Part shown: one piece after another, positions 1 to 5,701 of the stretch | How positions within the stretch are numbered: position 1 is the first letter of the stretch | Layout of the letters: the number at the start of each line of letters is the position of its first letter | NCBI GenBank assembly: GCA_025350085.1 | Contig: JANXYI010000388.1 | Location: forward strand, 1-10,499 | Source: Deltaproteobacteria bacterium | Lineage (GTDB): Bacteria > Desulfobacterota > Desulfovibrionia > Desulfovibrionales > Desulfovibrionaceae | Length of the DNA: 10,499 nucleotides | Direction of reading: 5' to 3' | The notes under the pieces: model-generated | Databases searched by the model: none | What the model saw: only the letters and a program-made list of their open reading frames with translations | Told to the model about the DNA's origin: nothing | Made by a program: the position numbers and the translations under genes

Positions 1-414
1 GGCCTTGGCGTCGTCGCCCGGGGGCCCGGCCGCAGGCTCGTCGTCGTCCCAGGGCATCTTCTTGGCGGGCTCGGCAGCAGGAGCGGCTGAGCCACCGGAA
101 GGTCCGGCGGCAGGCTCGTCCTCGTCCCAGGGCATTTTGGCGGCGGGCTCAGCGCTGGCCGCAGGTCCGGCCGCGGGCTCGTCCTCGTCCCAGGGCATCT
201 TCTGGGCCGCGGGCTGGGTTGCTGCCTGGGGCGGGGCGGGCTTTGGGGCCTCGGCGGCCTGCAGGCCGGAGAGCTCGGCGTCGAAATCCTTGCCCGGGGG
301 CAGGGCGGTGAAGACATGCTGACACTTCGCGCAGCGGACCTTGGAGCCGGTGGGCGCGATCTTGTCATCAGGCAGATTGTATTTGCTCTGGCAGTTCGGG
401 CAGGCGACGATCAT
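1..414 (-). CDS. Zinc-ribbon (MJ0042-type) protein, C-terminus cut by window edge
   Basis: The reading frame is open from an ATG at 414 to base 1 (138 codons visible) and continues outside the window. The N-terminus is a compact zinc ribbon, with CPNC at residues 5-8 and CAKC at 28-31, in the pattern of the MJ0042/zinc_ribbon_4 family. After it comes a low-complexity Pro/Ala/acid-rich linker carrying three copies of KMPWDEDEPAAGP (residues 72-84, 93-105 and 119-131; the third copy has DDD). In many Proteobacteria this finger begins proteins that go on to a proline-rich linker, one transmembrane helix and a DUF3426 domain; whether that holds here cannot be seen. It starts 24 bp after the hpt stop, so it is probably cotranscribed with hpt. 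The Shine-Dalgarno is weak. An ATG at 433 is out of frame. The fold of the N-terminus is fairly sure; the function (regulator or membrane-associated factor) is unknown. Confidence 0.82.
   Translation of the reverse strand, partial: MIVACPNCQSKYNLPDDKIAPTGSKVRCAKCQHVFTALPPGKDFDAELSGLQAAEAPKPAPPQAATQPAAQKMPWDEDEPAAGPAASAEPAAKMPWDEDEPAAGPSGGSAAPAAEPAKKMPWDDDEPAAGPPGDDAKA
22..201 (-). repeat. Three in-frame copies of an acidic Trp motif
   Basis: Copies lie at 163-201, 100-138 and 22-60 and encode KMPWDEDEPAAGP, with the third reading DDD. The spacing is 63 bp and then 78 bp, both multiples of three, so the reading frame is kept. The DNA copies are highly similar but not identical (GAG/GAC swaps and GCC/GCG codon changes), which suggests duplication followed by selection on the protein. 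The linker between copies is Ala/Pro/Gly-rich and varies in length. Confidence 0.85.
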
Positions 415-438
415 GGCGGTTCTCTTGCTCCATCGCCC

Positions 439-963
439 CTATTCGGGGACAAGTTCGTACACGGCGGGAAGTTCGCGGTACTTTTCCGCGTAGTCCATGC
501 CGTAACCCACGATGAATCCCTTTTGTATGGGGAACCCGGCAAAGTCAACCGTGACTCCGGCTTCCCTGCGTTCAAGCTTATCAACAAACGCGCAGAGTTT
601 CAAACTCCGGGCCCTGTGGGGCTTAAGGGTGGCCAGCAAAAACTCCGCGCTGCGGCCGGTGTCCACGATGTCCTCCACCAGCAGCACGTGCTTGCCACTA
701 ACGTCCAGCTCCAGGTCCTTGCTGAACACGCTGTGGCGGCCGCGGCTGGTGCCGGGGCCGTAGCTGGCCAGGCGCACGAAGTCGATCTCCGGGCCGCAGG
801 TGAGGTGCCGGAGCAGGTCGGCGAAGAACATGAACGCGCCCTTGAGCACACACACGCAGACCAGCGGCTGACCCTGGTACTCGGCGCTGATTTCTGCGCC
901 CAGCTCGGCCACGCGCCGCGCAATGTCCGCGGCCGGGATCACGGGCCGCAAGGTGTGGGCCAC
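439..963 (-). CDS. hpt: Hypoxanthine phosphoribosyltransferase
   Basis: A purine-salvage enzyme that joins hypoxanthine (often also guanine) to PRPP, giving IMP/GMP in the cytoplasm. At 174 aa it has the usual length for bacterial HPRT. Visible motifs are the LKG loop (residues 40-42), the PRPP-binding signature LLVEDIVDTG (94-103) with its acidic pair E97-D98, the purine-contacting KLCAFVDK stretch (122-129), and the C-terminal FIVGYGMDYAEKYRELP (150-166), typical of hpt. The start is GTG at 963; GGAG lies eight bases upstream inside the end of the acetyltransferase gene, and only 2 bp separate the GTG from that gene's TAG, which implies translational coupling. No frameshift or missing motif is seen. 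Family assignment is very secure; base preference (hypoxanthine versus guanine or xanthine) is not resolvable by eye. Confidence 0.95.
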   Translation of the reverse strand: MAHTLRPVIPAADIARRVAELGAEISAEYQGQPLVCVCVLKGAFMFFADLLRHLTCGPEIDFVRLASYGPGTSRGRHSVFSKDLELDVSGKHVLLVEDIVDTGRSAEFLLATLKPHRARSLKLCAFVDKLERREAGVTVDFAGFPIQKGFIVGYGMDYAEKYRELPAVYELVPE

Positions 964-965
964 GG

Positions 966-1445
966 CTACAGCTCCATGAGCATGGCGATCTCGTCGCAGT
1001 CCGGGAAGCGCGGGCAGTTCAGGCAGTCGGACCAGACCTTCTGGGGCAGGCTGTCCTTGCTGACCTCAAGAAAGCCCATGTGCCGGAAGAAATCCACGGT
1101 GTTGGTCAGGGCGAAGACGCGGTAGATGCCGAGGGTCACGGCGTCGGAGAGGCAGGCCTCCACCAGCTTGCGGGCCAGGCCCTGGCCCCGGTGCTCGCGC
1201 ATGACCACCAGCGAGCGCACCTCGGCCAGGTTCTCCCAGCTGATGGCCAGGGCGCAGCAGGCCAGCACGGAGTCGTCCTCCTGGCTTGCCACCACGAAAA
1301 AGTCCCGCAGGTGGCTGTACAACTGGTTGAAGGAGCGCGGCAGCACCAAGCCGTCCTCGCCGGTGGTATTCATGAGGAGCTTGTGGATGCCCTTGACGTC
1401 GGTGATGCGCGCCTTGCGCAGCTGTGTGGCCATGGGCTTGCTCAC
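966..1445 (-). CDS. GNAT N-acetyltransferase, N-acetylglutamate-synthase-like
   Basis: A 159-aa single-domain GNAT protein. The acetyl-CoA-binding motif A is visible as VVMREHRGQGLARKLVE (residues 80-96), preceded by the EVRSLVV beta strand (75-81) and followed by the FFRHMGF motif (119-125). The C-terminal tail PQKVWSDCLNCPRFPDCDEI carries three cysteines (C141, C144, C150). This tail is, to my recollection, typical of the short stand-alone GNAT group annotated as amino-acid acetyltransferases (ArgA-like, first step of arginine synthesis), so N-acetylglutamate synthase is the preferred but unproven role. The annotated start is GTG at 1445, overlapping the upstream TGA in a GTGA junction; an ATG four codons in (1433) is a possible alternative start. 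It is translationally coupled to the thioredoxin-like gene before it and to hpt after it. Confidence 0.85.
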   Translation of the reverse strand: MSKPMATQLRKARITDVKGIHKLLMNTTGEDGLVLPRSFNQLYSHLRDFFVVASQEDDSVLACCALAISWENLAEVRSLVVMREHRGQGLARKLVEACLSDAVTLGIYRVFALTNTVDFFRHMGFLEVSKDSLPQKVWSDCLNCPRFPDCDEIAMLMEL

Positions 1446-1942
1446 GGGGCCTTCACCAGCTGGCCGATGACCGGGTCAAGCATTTCGATGGGATAGGTCC
1501 CGGAGCTGTTGAAGGCCACTTGGCCCTCGCCGTCGAAGATGACCAGGGTGGGGATGCTGCGCACGCCGAACTCGGTGCTCACGTCGGCCTTGGCCAGGAG
1601 CACGTTCAGGGTGGTGGGCCGGGCCTGCAAAAAGTCGCGCATGGCCTGTTCGGTGTCGTCCACGCTCATGGCCAGGATGTCCAGCTTGTCCTTGGGGTAC
1701 TTGGCGCGCAGCTGCTCCAGCACGGGCAGCTCGGTTTTGCAGGACGGGCACCAGGTGGCCCAGAACATGATCAGCGTGACCTTGCCCTTGTTCTCGGTGA
1801 TGCGCTTCTCCAAGCCGGGCATGTCCAGGGACTCGAACCTTTCCTGGGGGGCGCCCTTGCTGCCGGAGCAGGCCGCGCCGAGGCCCAGCAGCACGAGCGC
1901 CAGCGCGCAGAGCAGGGTGAATTTCATGATGGTCTTGGTCAT
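1442..1942 (-). CDS. TlpA/ResA-like thioredoxin-fold lipoprotein
   Basis: A membrane-anchored thiol-disulfide oxidoreductase expected to act outside the cytoplasmic membrane. From the chosen ATG at 1942 it is 166 aa. An N-terminal KFTLLCALALVLLGLGAAC segment gives a signal peptide ending in a lipobox-like LGAAC (Cys25), although Gly rather than Leu sits at -3. The thioredoxin-fold core has the catalytic WATWCPSCK (Cys65 and Cys68) and the cis-Pro loop RSIPTLVIFD (Pro131). The ATG at 1942 is chosen over TTG 1957 and ATG 1954 because GAGGA lies five bases before it, and those upstream codons fall in or before this Shine-Dalgarno. It ends in the GTGA overlap with the acetyltransferase gene. TlpA/ResA proteins usually reduce apocytochrome c or other periplasmic disulfides; the partner here is unknown. 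No CcdA/DsbD gene is in the window. Confidence 0.88.
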   Translation of the reverse strand: MTKTIMKFTLLCALALVLLGLGAACSGSKGAPQERFESLDMPGLEKRITENKGKVTLIMFWATWCPSCKTELPVLEQLRAKYPKDKLDILAMSVDDTEQAMRDFLQARPTTLNVLLAKADVSTEFGVRSIPTLVIFDGEGQVAFNSSGTYPIEMLDPVIGQLVKAP

Positions 1943-1947
1943 GGGGG

Positions 1948-1952
1948 TCCTC
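1948..1952 (-). promoter_or_regulatory. Ribosome binding site deciding the tlpA-like start
   Basis: GAGGA on the minus strand, five bases before the ATG at 1942. It makes the 1942 start preferable to the in-frame ATG at 1954 and TTG at 1957, both of which overlap or precede it. Confidence 0.7.
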
Positions 1953-1995
1953 ATCAAGCTGCCTGGTCCGGGCAGTCGTGGCGATGTCTGGGGCG

Positions 1996-2024
1996 CATAT
2001 AGCAGAAAGCCGCGCCAGACGCAA
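1996..2024 (-). promoter_or_regulatory. Predicted sigma70-type promoter for the tlpA-like/GNAT/hpt/zinc-ribbon run
   Basis: On the minus strand TTGCGT (2019-2024) and TATATG (1996-2001) are separated by 17 bp. The -10 is one of the few AT-rich points in the 123 bp between metH and the next gene. It would start transcription near 1989, about 47 bases before the ATG at 1942. If real, the four downstream genes can be expressed independently of metH. Confidence 0.45.
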
Positions 2025-2043
2025 AGGCCGTCGCAAAGGCCGC
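2020..2043. repeat. Two tandem copies of a 12-bp unit
   Basis: CGCAAAGGCCG occurs at 2020-2030 and again at 2032-2042, giving a 12-bp tandem period immediately upstream of, and touching, the -35 of the predicted promoter. It could be a protein-binding direct repeat or chance in GC-rich sequence. Confidence 0.4.
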
Positions 2044-2063
2044 GCAGCCCGCCTGCTGCCGCG
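2041..2063 (-). terminator. GC-rich hairpin just after metH, possible weak terminator
   Basis: Two bases past the metH TAG the minus-strand transcript can fold as CGC-(G bulge)-GCAGC, loop AGGCGG, GCTGC-GCG, an eight-pair stem with one bulge. It is followed only by GCCTTTGCG, so the U tract is poor. It may stabilise the metH 3' end or terminate partially; some read-through into the next genes is likely. Confidence 0.35.
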
Positions 2064-2065
2064 CC

Positions 2066-4477
2066 CTAGTGCTTCCCGGACAGCTCGCCGGTGAGCTTCA
2101 CTGCGGCCACGGCGTCGCGCGAGAAGCCGTCCGCGCCGATGGAGGCGGCAAAGGCCTCGGTGACCACGGCCCCGCCGATGAGCACCCGGATGTTGAGATT
2201 GCGCTCGCGCACGAGCTTCACGGTGTCGGCCATGCGCACCATGGTCGTGGTCATGAGCGCGGACAGGCCGATGACCTTGGCGCCCACGCGCTCGGCCTCG
2301 TCCACGATCTTTTGCGCGGGCACGTCCTTGCCCAGGTCAAAGACCTCATAGCCGTGGTTTTTGAGCATCAGGCAGACGATGTTCTTGCCAATGTCGTGGA
2401 TGTCGCCCTCCACCGTGGCCATGACCACCGGGATCTTCTTCTGCGACTGCCCGGAGGCCAGCAGCAGGGGTTCCAGGCGGCCGAAGCCCGCCTGCATGGC
2501 CTCGGCCGAGCGCAAGAGCTGCGGCAGGAAGTATTCCTTGCGTTCGTACTTGTTGCCTACTTCCAGGATGGCCGGGATGAGCTCGGCGTTGACCAGGGCA
2601 AAGGGGTCGGCGCCCTCGGCCAGGCGCGCTTCCAGCATGGAGAGCAGTGCGGCCTTGTCGCCGCTGATGACCGCCTCGCCCGGCGTGGTGGCCGCGCCCT
2701 TGGAGGCCGAAGGTCCGCCCGCGCCCGAAACCTGGGCCACGGGCGTCCACTGGGCATAGCCCTCAATAAAGCGCCCGGCCTGGGGGTCGCGGCCGAGCAG
2801 CACCTCGCCGGAGGACAGCGTCTCCATCAGGCGGCGGCTGGCCGGGTTGGCGATGCAGGACGACAGGCCCGCGCCCATGCCCAGCGCCAGGAAGGTGGAG
2901 TTCAAGAGTTCGCGCGCGGGCAGGCCGAAGGACACGTTGGACAGGCCCATGGTCGTGGGCAGGCCAAGGACCTCGCGGCAGTGGCGGATGGTGTCCAGGC
3001 AGTGCTTTGCTGCCTCGGGCTTGGAGGACACGGTGAGCACCAGCGCGTCGACCAGGACCAGGCGGCGCGGGATGCCCAGGCTCTCGGCCTGGGCCAGCAG
3101 GCGCTCGATGACCGCGATGCGCTCGGCCGCGGTGTAGGGCAGCTTGCGGCCCTCCAGCGGCAGGAGCACAAAGGGCGCGCCGAACTTTTTGCACAAGGGG
3201 CCAAGCAGCTCCATGCGCCCTGGCTCCCCGCTGATGGAGTTCACCAGGGGCGAGCCCGGCTGGGTCCACAGGGCGTTCTCCATGGCCGCGGGGTCCGAGG
3301 TGTCGAGCGCCAGCGGCAGTTCGAAGCGGCCGGACAGGGCCAGGGCCAGGGCAGGCAGCACACTCTTCTCGTCGACCATGGCCGCGCCCACGTTGACGTC
3401 CAGGATAGCCGCGCCCTGGGCTATCTGCTCCTGGGCCAGGCGCAGGGCCTCGGCGTGCTCGCCAGCCACCAGCTCCTCGGCCAGTTTGGCCTTGCCCGTG
3501 GGATTGATGCGTTCGCCGATGATTGCCACGGGGTTGCCCGCGCCAAGGGCCACGGACAGGGACCGGCAGGTCAGCACCAGGGGCGAGGCGTCGGCTGGAG
3601 TGGGGCGCGCATAGCCCAGGTCGGCCACCTCGGCGCGCAGGGCGGCTATGTGTGCCGGGGTGGTGCCGCAGCAGCCGCCCAGGAACTTGGCGCCCAGCTC
3701 GGCAAAGACGCGGCACTGGCGGGCAAAGTCCTCGGGCCCCAGGCGGAACACGGTGCAGCCCGCGTCGTCCAGCTCAGGCAGGCCCGCGTTGGGCTGCACG
3801 AGCAGCGGGGTGGACAGCCGGGGCAGCATGGCCCGCACGATGTCCTGAATCTGCTCCGGCCCGGCCGAGCAGTTGGTGCCGACCAGGTCCACGCCCAGGT
3901 TCTGCATGGTGTCGATGAAGGTCAGGGGCGGGGTGCCGGTGAGCGACACCGCGCCTTCGAAGGTCATGCTCACGCCCACGGGCAGGTCGCACACCTCGTG
4001 CGCGGCGATGACCGCGGCCTTGGCCTCGGCCAGGTCGAACTGGGTCTCGATGAGGATCAGGTCGGCCCCGCCCTCGGCCAGGCCCGCGATCTGCTCGCAA
4101 AAGGCGGACACCATGTCGCGGAAGCTGAGCTTGCCCAGCGGCTCGGCAAAGTGCCCGGTGGGGCCCACGCTGCCGGCCACAAAGGCCCGGCCCGCAACGG
4201 CCTGCCTGGCTGTGGCGGCAAGCGCGCGGTTGAGCTCGCGCACGTTGACCGTGGGGTCGAGCTTGAAGCGCGTGCCGCCAAAGGTGTTGGTGGTCACGAT
4301 CTCGGCGCCGGCCGCGGCGTATTCGGCGTGGATGGCGGCCACGGGCGCGGGGTTGGCCACCCCAAAGAGCTCCGGCGAGACGCCCGGCGGCAGCCCGCGC
4401 GACTGCAAGAGCGCGCCGAAGCCGCCGTCGAAGAAGTGGATGCGGCCGTCGGCCAAAAGGGAGCGGAAGTCGGACAT
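2066..4477 (-). CDS. metH: Cobalamin-dependent methionine synthase lacking the activation domain
   Basis: Moves a methyl group from methyl-tetrahydrofolate through cobalamin to homocysteine, giving methionine in the cytoplasm. Domains in order: the homocysteine/BHMT barrel (about residues 5-285) with zinc ligands C203 and C269-C270 (GGCCGT); the pterin-binding barrel (about 315-570) starting at GERINPTGK (321-329) with DVNVG (360-364); the Met-cap helical domain (about 605-680); and the cobalamin-binding Rossmann domain (about 683-800) with DIHDIGKN (692-699), where His694 is the expected lower cobalt ligand. The protein stops at 803 aa, whereas the E. coli enzyme has about 1,227; the C-terminal AdoMet-dependent reactivation domain is absent. 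A flexible Gly/Ala/Ser linker (583-600) joins the two halves. The start is ATG at 4477 with GGAGA six bases upstream. It is divergent from rpoH. Assignment is very secure. Confidence 0.96.
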   Translation of the reverse strand: MSDFRSLLADGRIHFFDGGFGALLQSRGLPPGVSPELFGVANPAPVAAIHAEYAAAGAEIVTTNTFGGTRFKLDPTVNVRELNRALAATARQAVAGRAFVAGSVGPTGHFAEPLGKLSFRDMVSAFCEQIAGLAEGGADLILIETQFDLAEAKAAVIAAHEVCDLPVGVSMTFEGAVSLTGTPPLTFIDTMQNLGVDLVGTNCSAGPEQIQDIVRAMLPRLSTPLLVQPNAGLPELDDAGCTVFRLGPEDFARQCRVFAELGAKFLGGCCGTTPAHIAALRAEVADLGYARPTPADASPLVLTCRSLSVALGAGNPVAIIGERINPTGKAKLAEELVAGEHAEALRLAQEQIAQGAAILDVNVGAAMVDEKSVLPALALALSGRFELPLALDTSDPAAMENALWTQPGSPLVNSISGEPGRMELLGPLCKKFGAPFVLLPLEGRKLPYTAAERIAVIERLLAQAESLGIPRRLVLVDALVLTVSSKPEAAKHCLDTIRHCREVLGLPTTMGLSNVSFGLPARELLNSTFLALGMGAGLSSCIANPASRRLMETLSSGEVLLGRDPQAGRFIEGYAQWTPVAQVSGAGGPSASKGAATTPGEAVISGDKAALLSMLEARLAEGADPFALVNAELIPAILEVGNKYERKEYFLPQLLRSAEAMQAGFGRLEPLLLASGQSQKKIPVVMATVEGDIHDIGKNIVCLMLKNHGYEVFDLGKDVPAQKIVDEAERVGAKVIGLSALMTTTMVRMADTVKLVRERNLNIRVLIGGAVVTEAFAASIGADGFSRDAVAAVKLTGELSGKH

Positions 4478-4510
4478 GGCGGGTCTCCGTGCGGCGCGGA
4501 CCGGGAGGGG

Positions 4511-4524
4511 GGCGACTGGTCGCC
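4511..4524. repeat. Perfect inverted repeat upstream of metH
   Basis: GGCGACTGGTCGCC has six-base arms around a two-base centre, 33 bases before the metH ATG. It could be an operator half-site pair or a short hairpin in the metH leader (five-pair stem, four-base loop). The regulator is unknown. Confidence 0.45.
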
Positions 4525-4564
4525 GGGCCCCGGTCGGGCGCTTGCTTCAAGTGCGCTTTTGATC

Positions 4565-4592
4565 TTGCGGGCCACGGGAAATCACGTATGCT
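4565..4592 (+). promoter_or_regulatory. Candidate sigma70-like promoter for rpoH (distal)
   Basis: TTGCGG (4565-4570) and TATGCT (4587-4592) with a 16-bp spacer. It would start transcripts near 4599 and give an rpoH leader of about 125 bases that includes the possible SD-masking structure. Found by eye only; the match is moderate. Confidence 0.3.
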
Positions 4593-4631
4593 GTGGGGCC
4601 CGGCCCAGGAGGTCGGGTGTACTGAAAATCG

Positions 4632-4677
4632 TTGAAAAGGACAAACAAAAACTATACGCTTCCCTTTTGCGAAACAA
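4632..4677. promoter_or_regulatory. AT-rich overlapping divergent promoter candidates (rpoH and metH)
   Basis: This is the most AT-rich stretch of the metH-rpoH gap. Rightward: TTGAAA (4632-4637) and TATACG (4653-4658), spacer 15 bp. Leftward: TTGTTT (RC of 4672-4677) and TATAGT (RC of 4651-4656), spacer 15 bp, which would give metH a leader of roughly 165 bases. The two -10 elements overlap on opposite strands, so only one polymerase could bind at a time. Both spacers are shorter than the 17-bp optimum, so the exact hexamers are uncertain. Confidence 0.35.
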
Positions 4678-4687
4678 GCCCCCGAGC

Positions 4688-4705
4688 CAGGGAAATAGCG
4701 CCCTG
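4688..4705 (+). other. Hairpin in the rpoH leader
   Basis: CAGGG (4688-4692) can pair with CCCTG (4701-4705) around an eight-base AT-rich loop, 18 bases before the rpoH ATG. It sits between a CCTTTT run (4663-4668) and the Shine-Dalgarno region GAAAGG (4713-4718), which are themselves complementary. See the finding on the rpoH leader. Confidence 0.4.
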
Positions 4706-4723
4706 CCGGTGGGAAAGGTCGGC

Positions 4724-5698
4724 ATGAAGTCGAATAAAATCGAAGCCTCCCCCCCCGAGAGCCGCCGCCCCACGACCCCGGCCCTGGTCGGGAAGAAGCC
4801 TCAGCTCCCTGCGCTCACGCGCAAGCGGGGCGAGGTGGTCCTGCGCGATTCGCTGCACCACTACCTGCGCGAGATCGCCCGGTTTCCGCTCCTGGCCCCG
4901 GAGGAAGAGTTCGAACTGGCCCAGCGCGTGCGCGAGTCGGGCGACCAGGAGGCCGCCTTCCGGCTCATCTCCTCGCACCTGCGCCTGGTGGTCAAGATCG
5001 CCATGGACTTCCAGCGCCGCTGGATGCAGAACGTGCAGGACCTGATCCAGGAGGGCAACGTCGGGCTCATGAAGGCGGTGCGCAAGTTCGACCCGGACAA
5101 GGGCATCAAGTTCAGCTATTACGCGGCCTTCTGGATCAAGGCCTACATCCTCAAGTTCATCATGGACAACTGGCGCATGGTCAAGATCGGGACCACCCAG
5201 ACCCAGCGCAAGCTGTTCTACAACCTGAACAAGGAGCGCCAGCGCCTGACCAGCCTGGGCTTTGATCCCACCACCAGCGCCCTGTCCGAGAGCCTGAACG
5301 TGTCCGAGGCCGAGATCGAGCAGATGGACCAGCGCCTTTCGCGCCAGGACATGAGCCTGGACATCTCGCTCGGCGACGACTCGGAGACCACCAGGCTGGA
5401 CTTTCTGCCCGCGCTGGGGCCGGGCATCGAGGAGATCCTGAGCTCGAACCAGATCTCCAGGCTGCTGCTGGACAACCTCAAGACCATCGTGCCGCACCTC
5501 TCGGACAAGGAGCAGGCCATCCTGAACGAGCGCCTGCTCTCGGACAGCCCGGTGACCCTGCGCGAGATCGGCGACCGTTTCGGCGTGACGCGCGAGCGTG
5601 TGCGCCAGATCGAGGCCCGGCTCCTGGAGAAGCTCCGGGAGCATCTGTCCTCGCGCGTGAAGGACTTTTCCGCAGACTGGATCGAGAGCGAGGAGTAG
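4724..5698 (+). CDS. rpoH: RNA polymerase sigma factor RpoH (sigma-32 type)
   Basis: A sigma70-family factor of 324 aa directing RNA polymerase to heat-shock promoters. An N-terminal basic, Pro-rich extension (residues 1-38) precedes region 1.2 (RDSLHHYLREIARFPLL, 41-57). Region 2 spans about 78-157, with the core-binding DLIQEGNVGLMKAVRKFD (106-123) and the promoter-melting KFSYYAAFWIKAYI (129-142). The RpoH box follows as QRKLFYNL (161-168), the feature that separates sigma-32 from other group 2/3 sigmas. Region 4 ends with the helix-turn-helix VTLREIGDRFGVTRERVRQIE (277-297). ATG at 4724 is chosen because AAAGG lies five bases upstream. The frame is open far upstream, but that part is antisense to metH and has no sigma homology. 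It is the first gene of a rightward run; the HD gene starts 3 bp after its stop. Family assignment is secure; its regulon is not visible. Confidence 0.93.
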   Translation: MKSNKIEASPPESRRPTTPALVGKKPQLPALTRKRGEVVLRDSLHHYLREIARFPLLAPEEEFELAQRVRESGDQEAAFRLISSHLRLVVKIAMDFQRRWMQNVQDLIQEGNVGLMKAVRKFDPDKGIKFSYYAAFWIKAYILKFIMDNWRMVKIGTTQTQRKLFYNLNKERQRLTSLGFDPTTSALSESLNVSEAEIEQMDQRLSRQDMSLDISLGDDSETTRLDFLPALGPGIEEILSSNQISRLLLDNLKTIVPHLSDKEQAILNERLLSDSPVTLREIGDRFGVTRERVRQIEARLLEKLREHLSSRVKDFSADWIESEE

Positions 5699-5701
5699 GC
5701 C

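Noticed and set aside
22..201. CRISPR-like or satellite array
   Set aside because: The repeats are few, unequally spaced, in coding frame and vary at synonymous sites, so they are protein repeats.
316..1125. Plus-strand open frame antisense to hpt and the acetyltransferase gene
   Set aside because: hpt and the GNAT gene on the minus strand carry intact family motifs; the plus frame has none.
4538..4560. Stem followed by TTTT on the plus strand (GCGCTTG...CAAGTGCGC), looking like an intrinsic terminator
   Set aside because: The stem has a two-base bulge and a three-base loop, and no plus-strand gene lies upstream for it to terminate. Only four T follow.
2069..4723. A very long plus-strand open frame antisense to metH that runs in frame into rpoH
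   Set aside because: It arises because GC-biased codons on the minus strand avoid stops on the other strand. The encoded sequence is Gly/His/Gln/Ala-rich low complexity without domains, while metH on the other strand has all family motifs. Only the part from ATG 4724 is sigma factor.
4478..4723. A SAM or cobalamin riboswitch before metH
   Set aside because: I could not find a B12-box-like conserved core or an SAM-box pattern on the minus strand, and the gap is short for a cobalamin riboswitch. A covariance-model scan would settle it.
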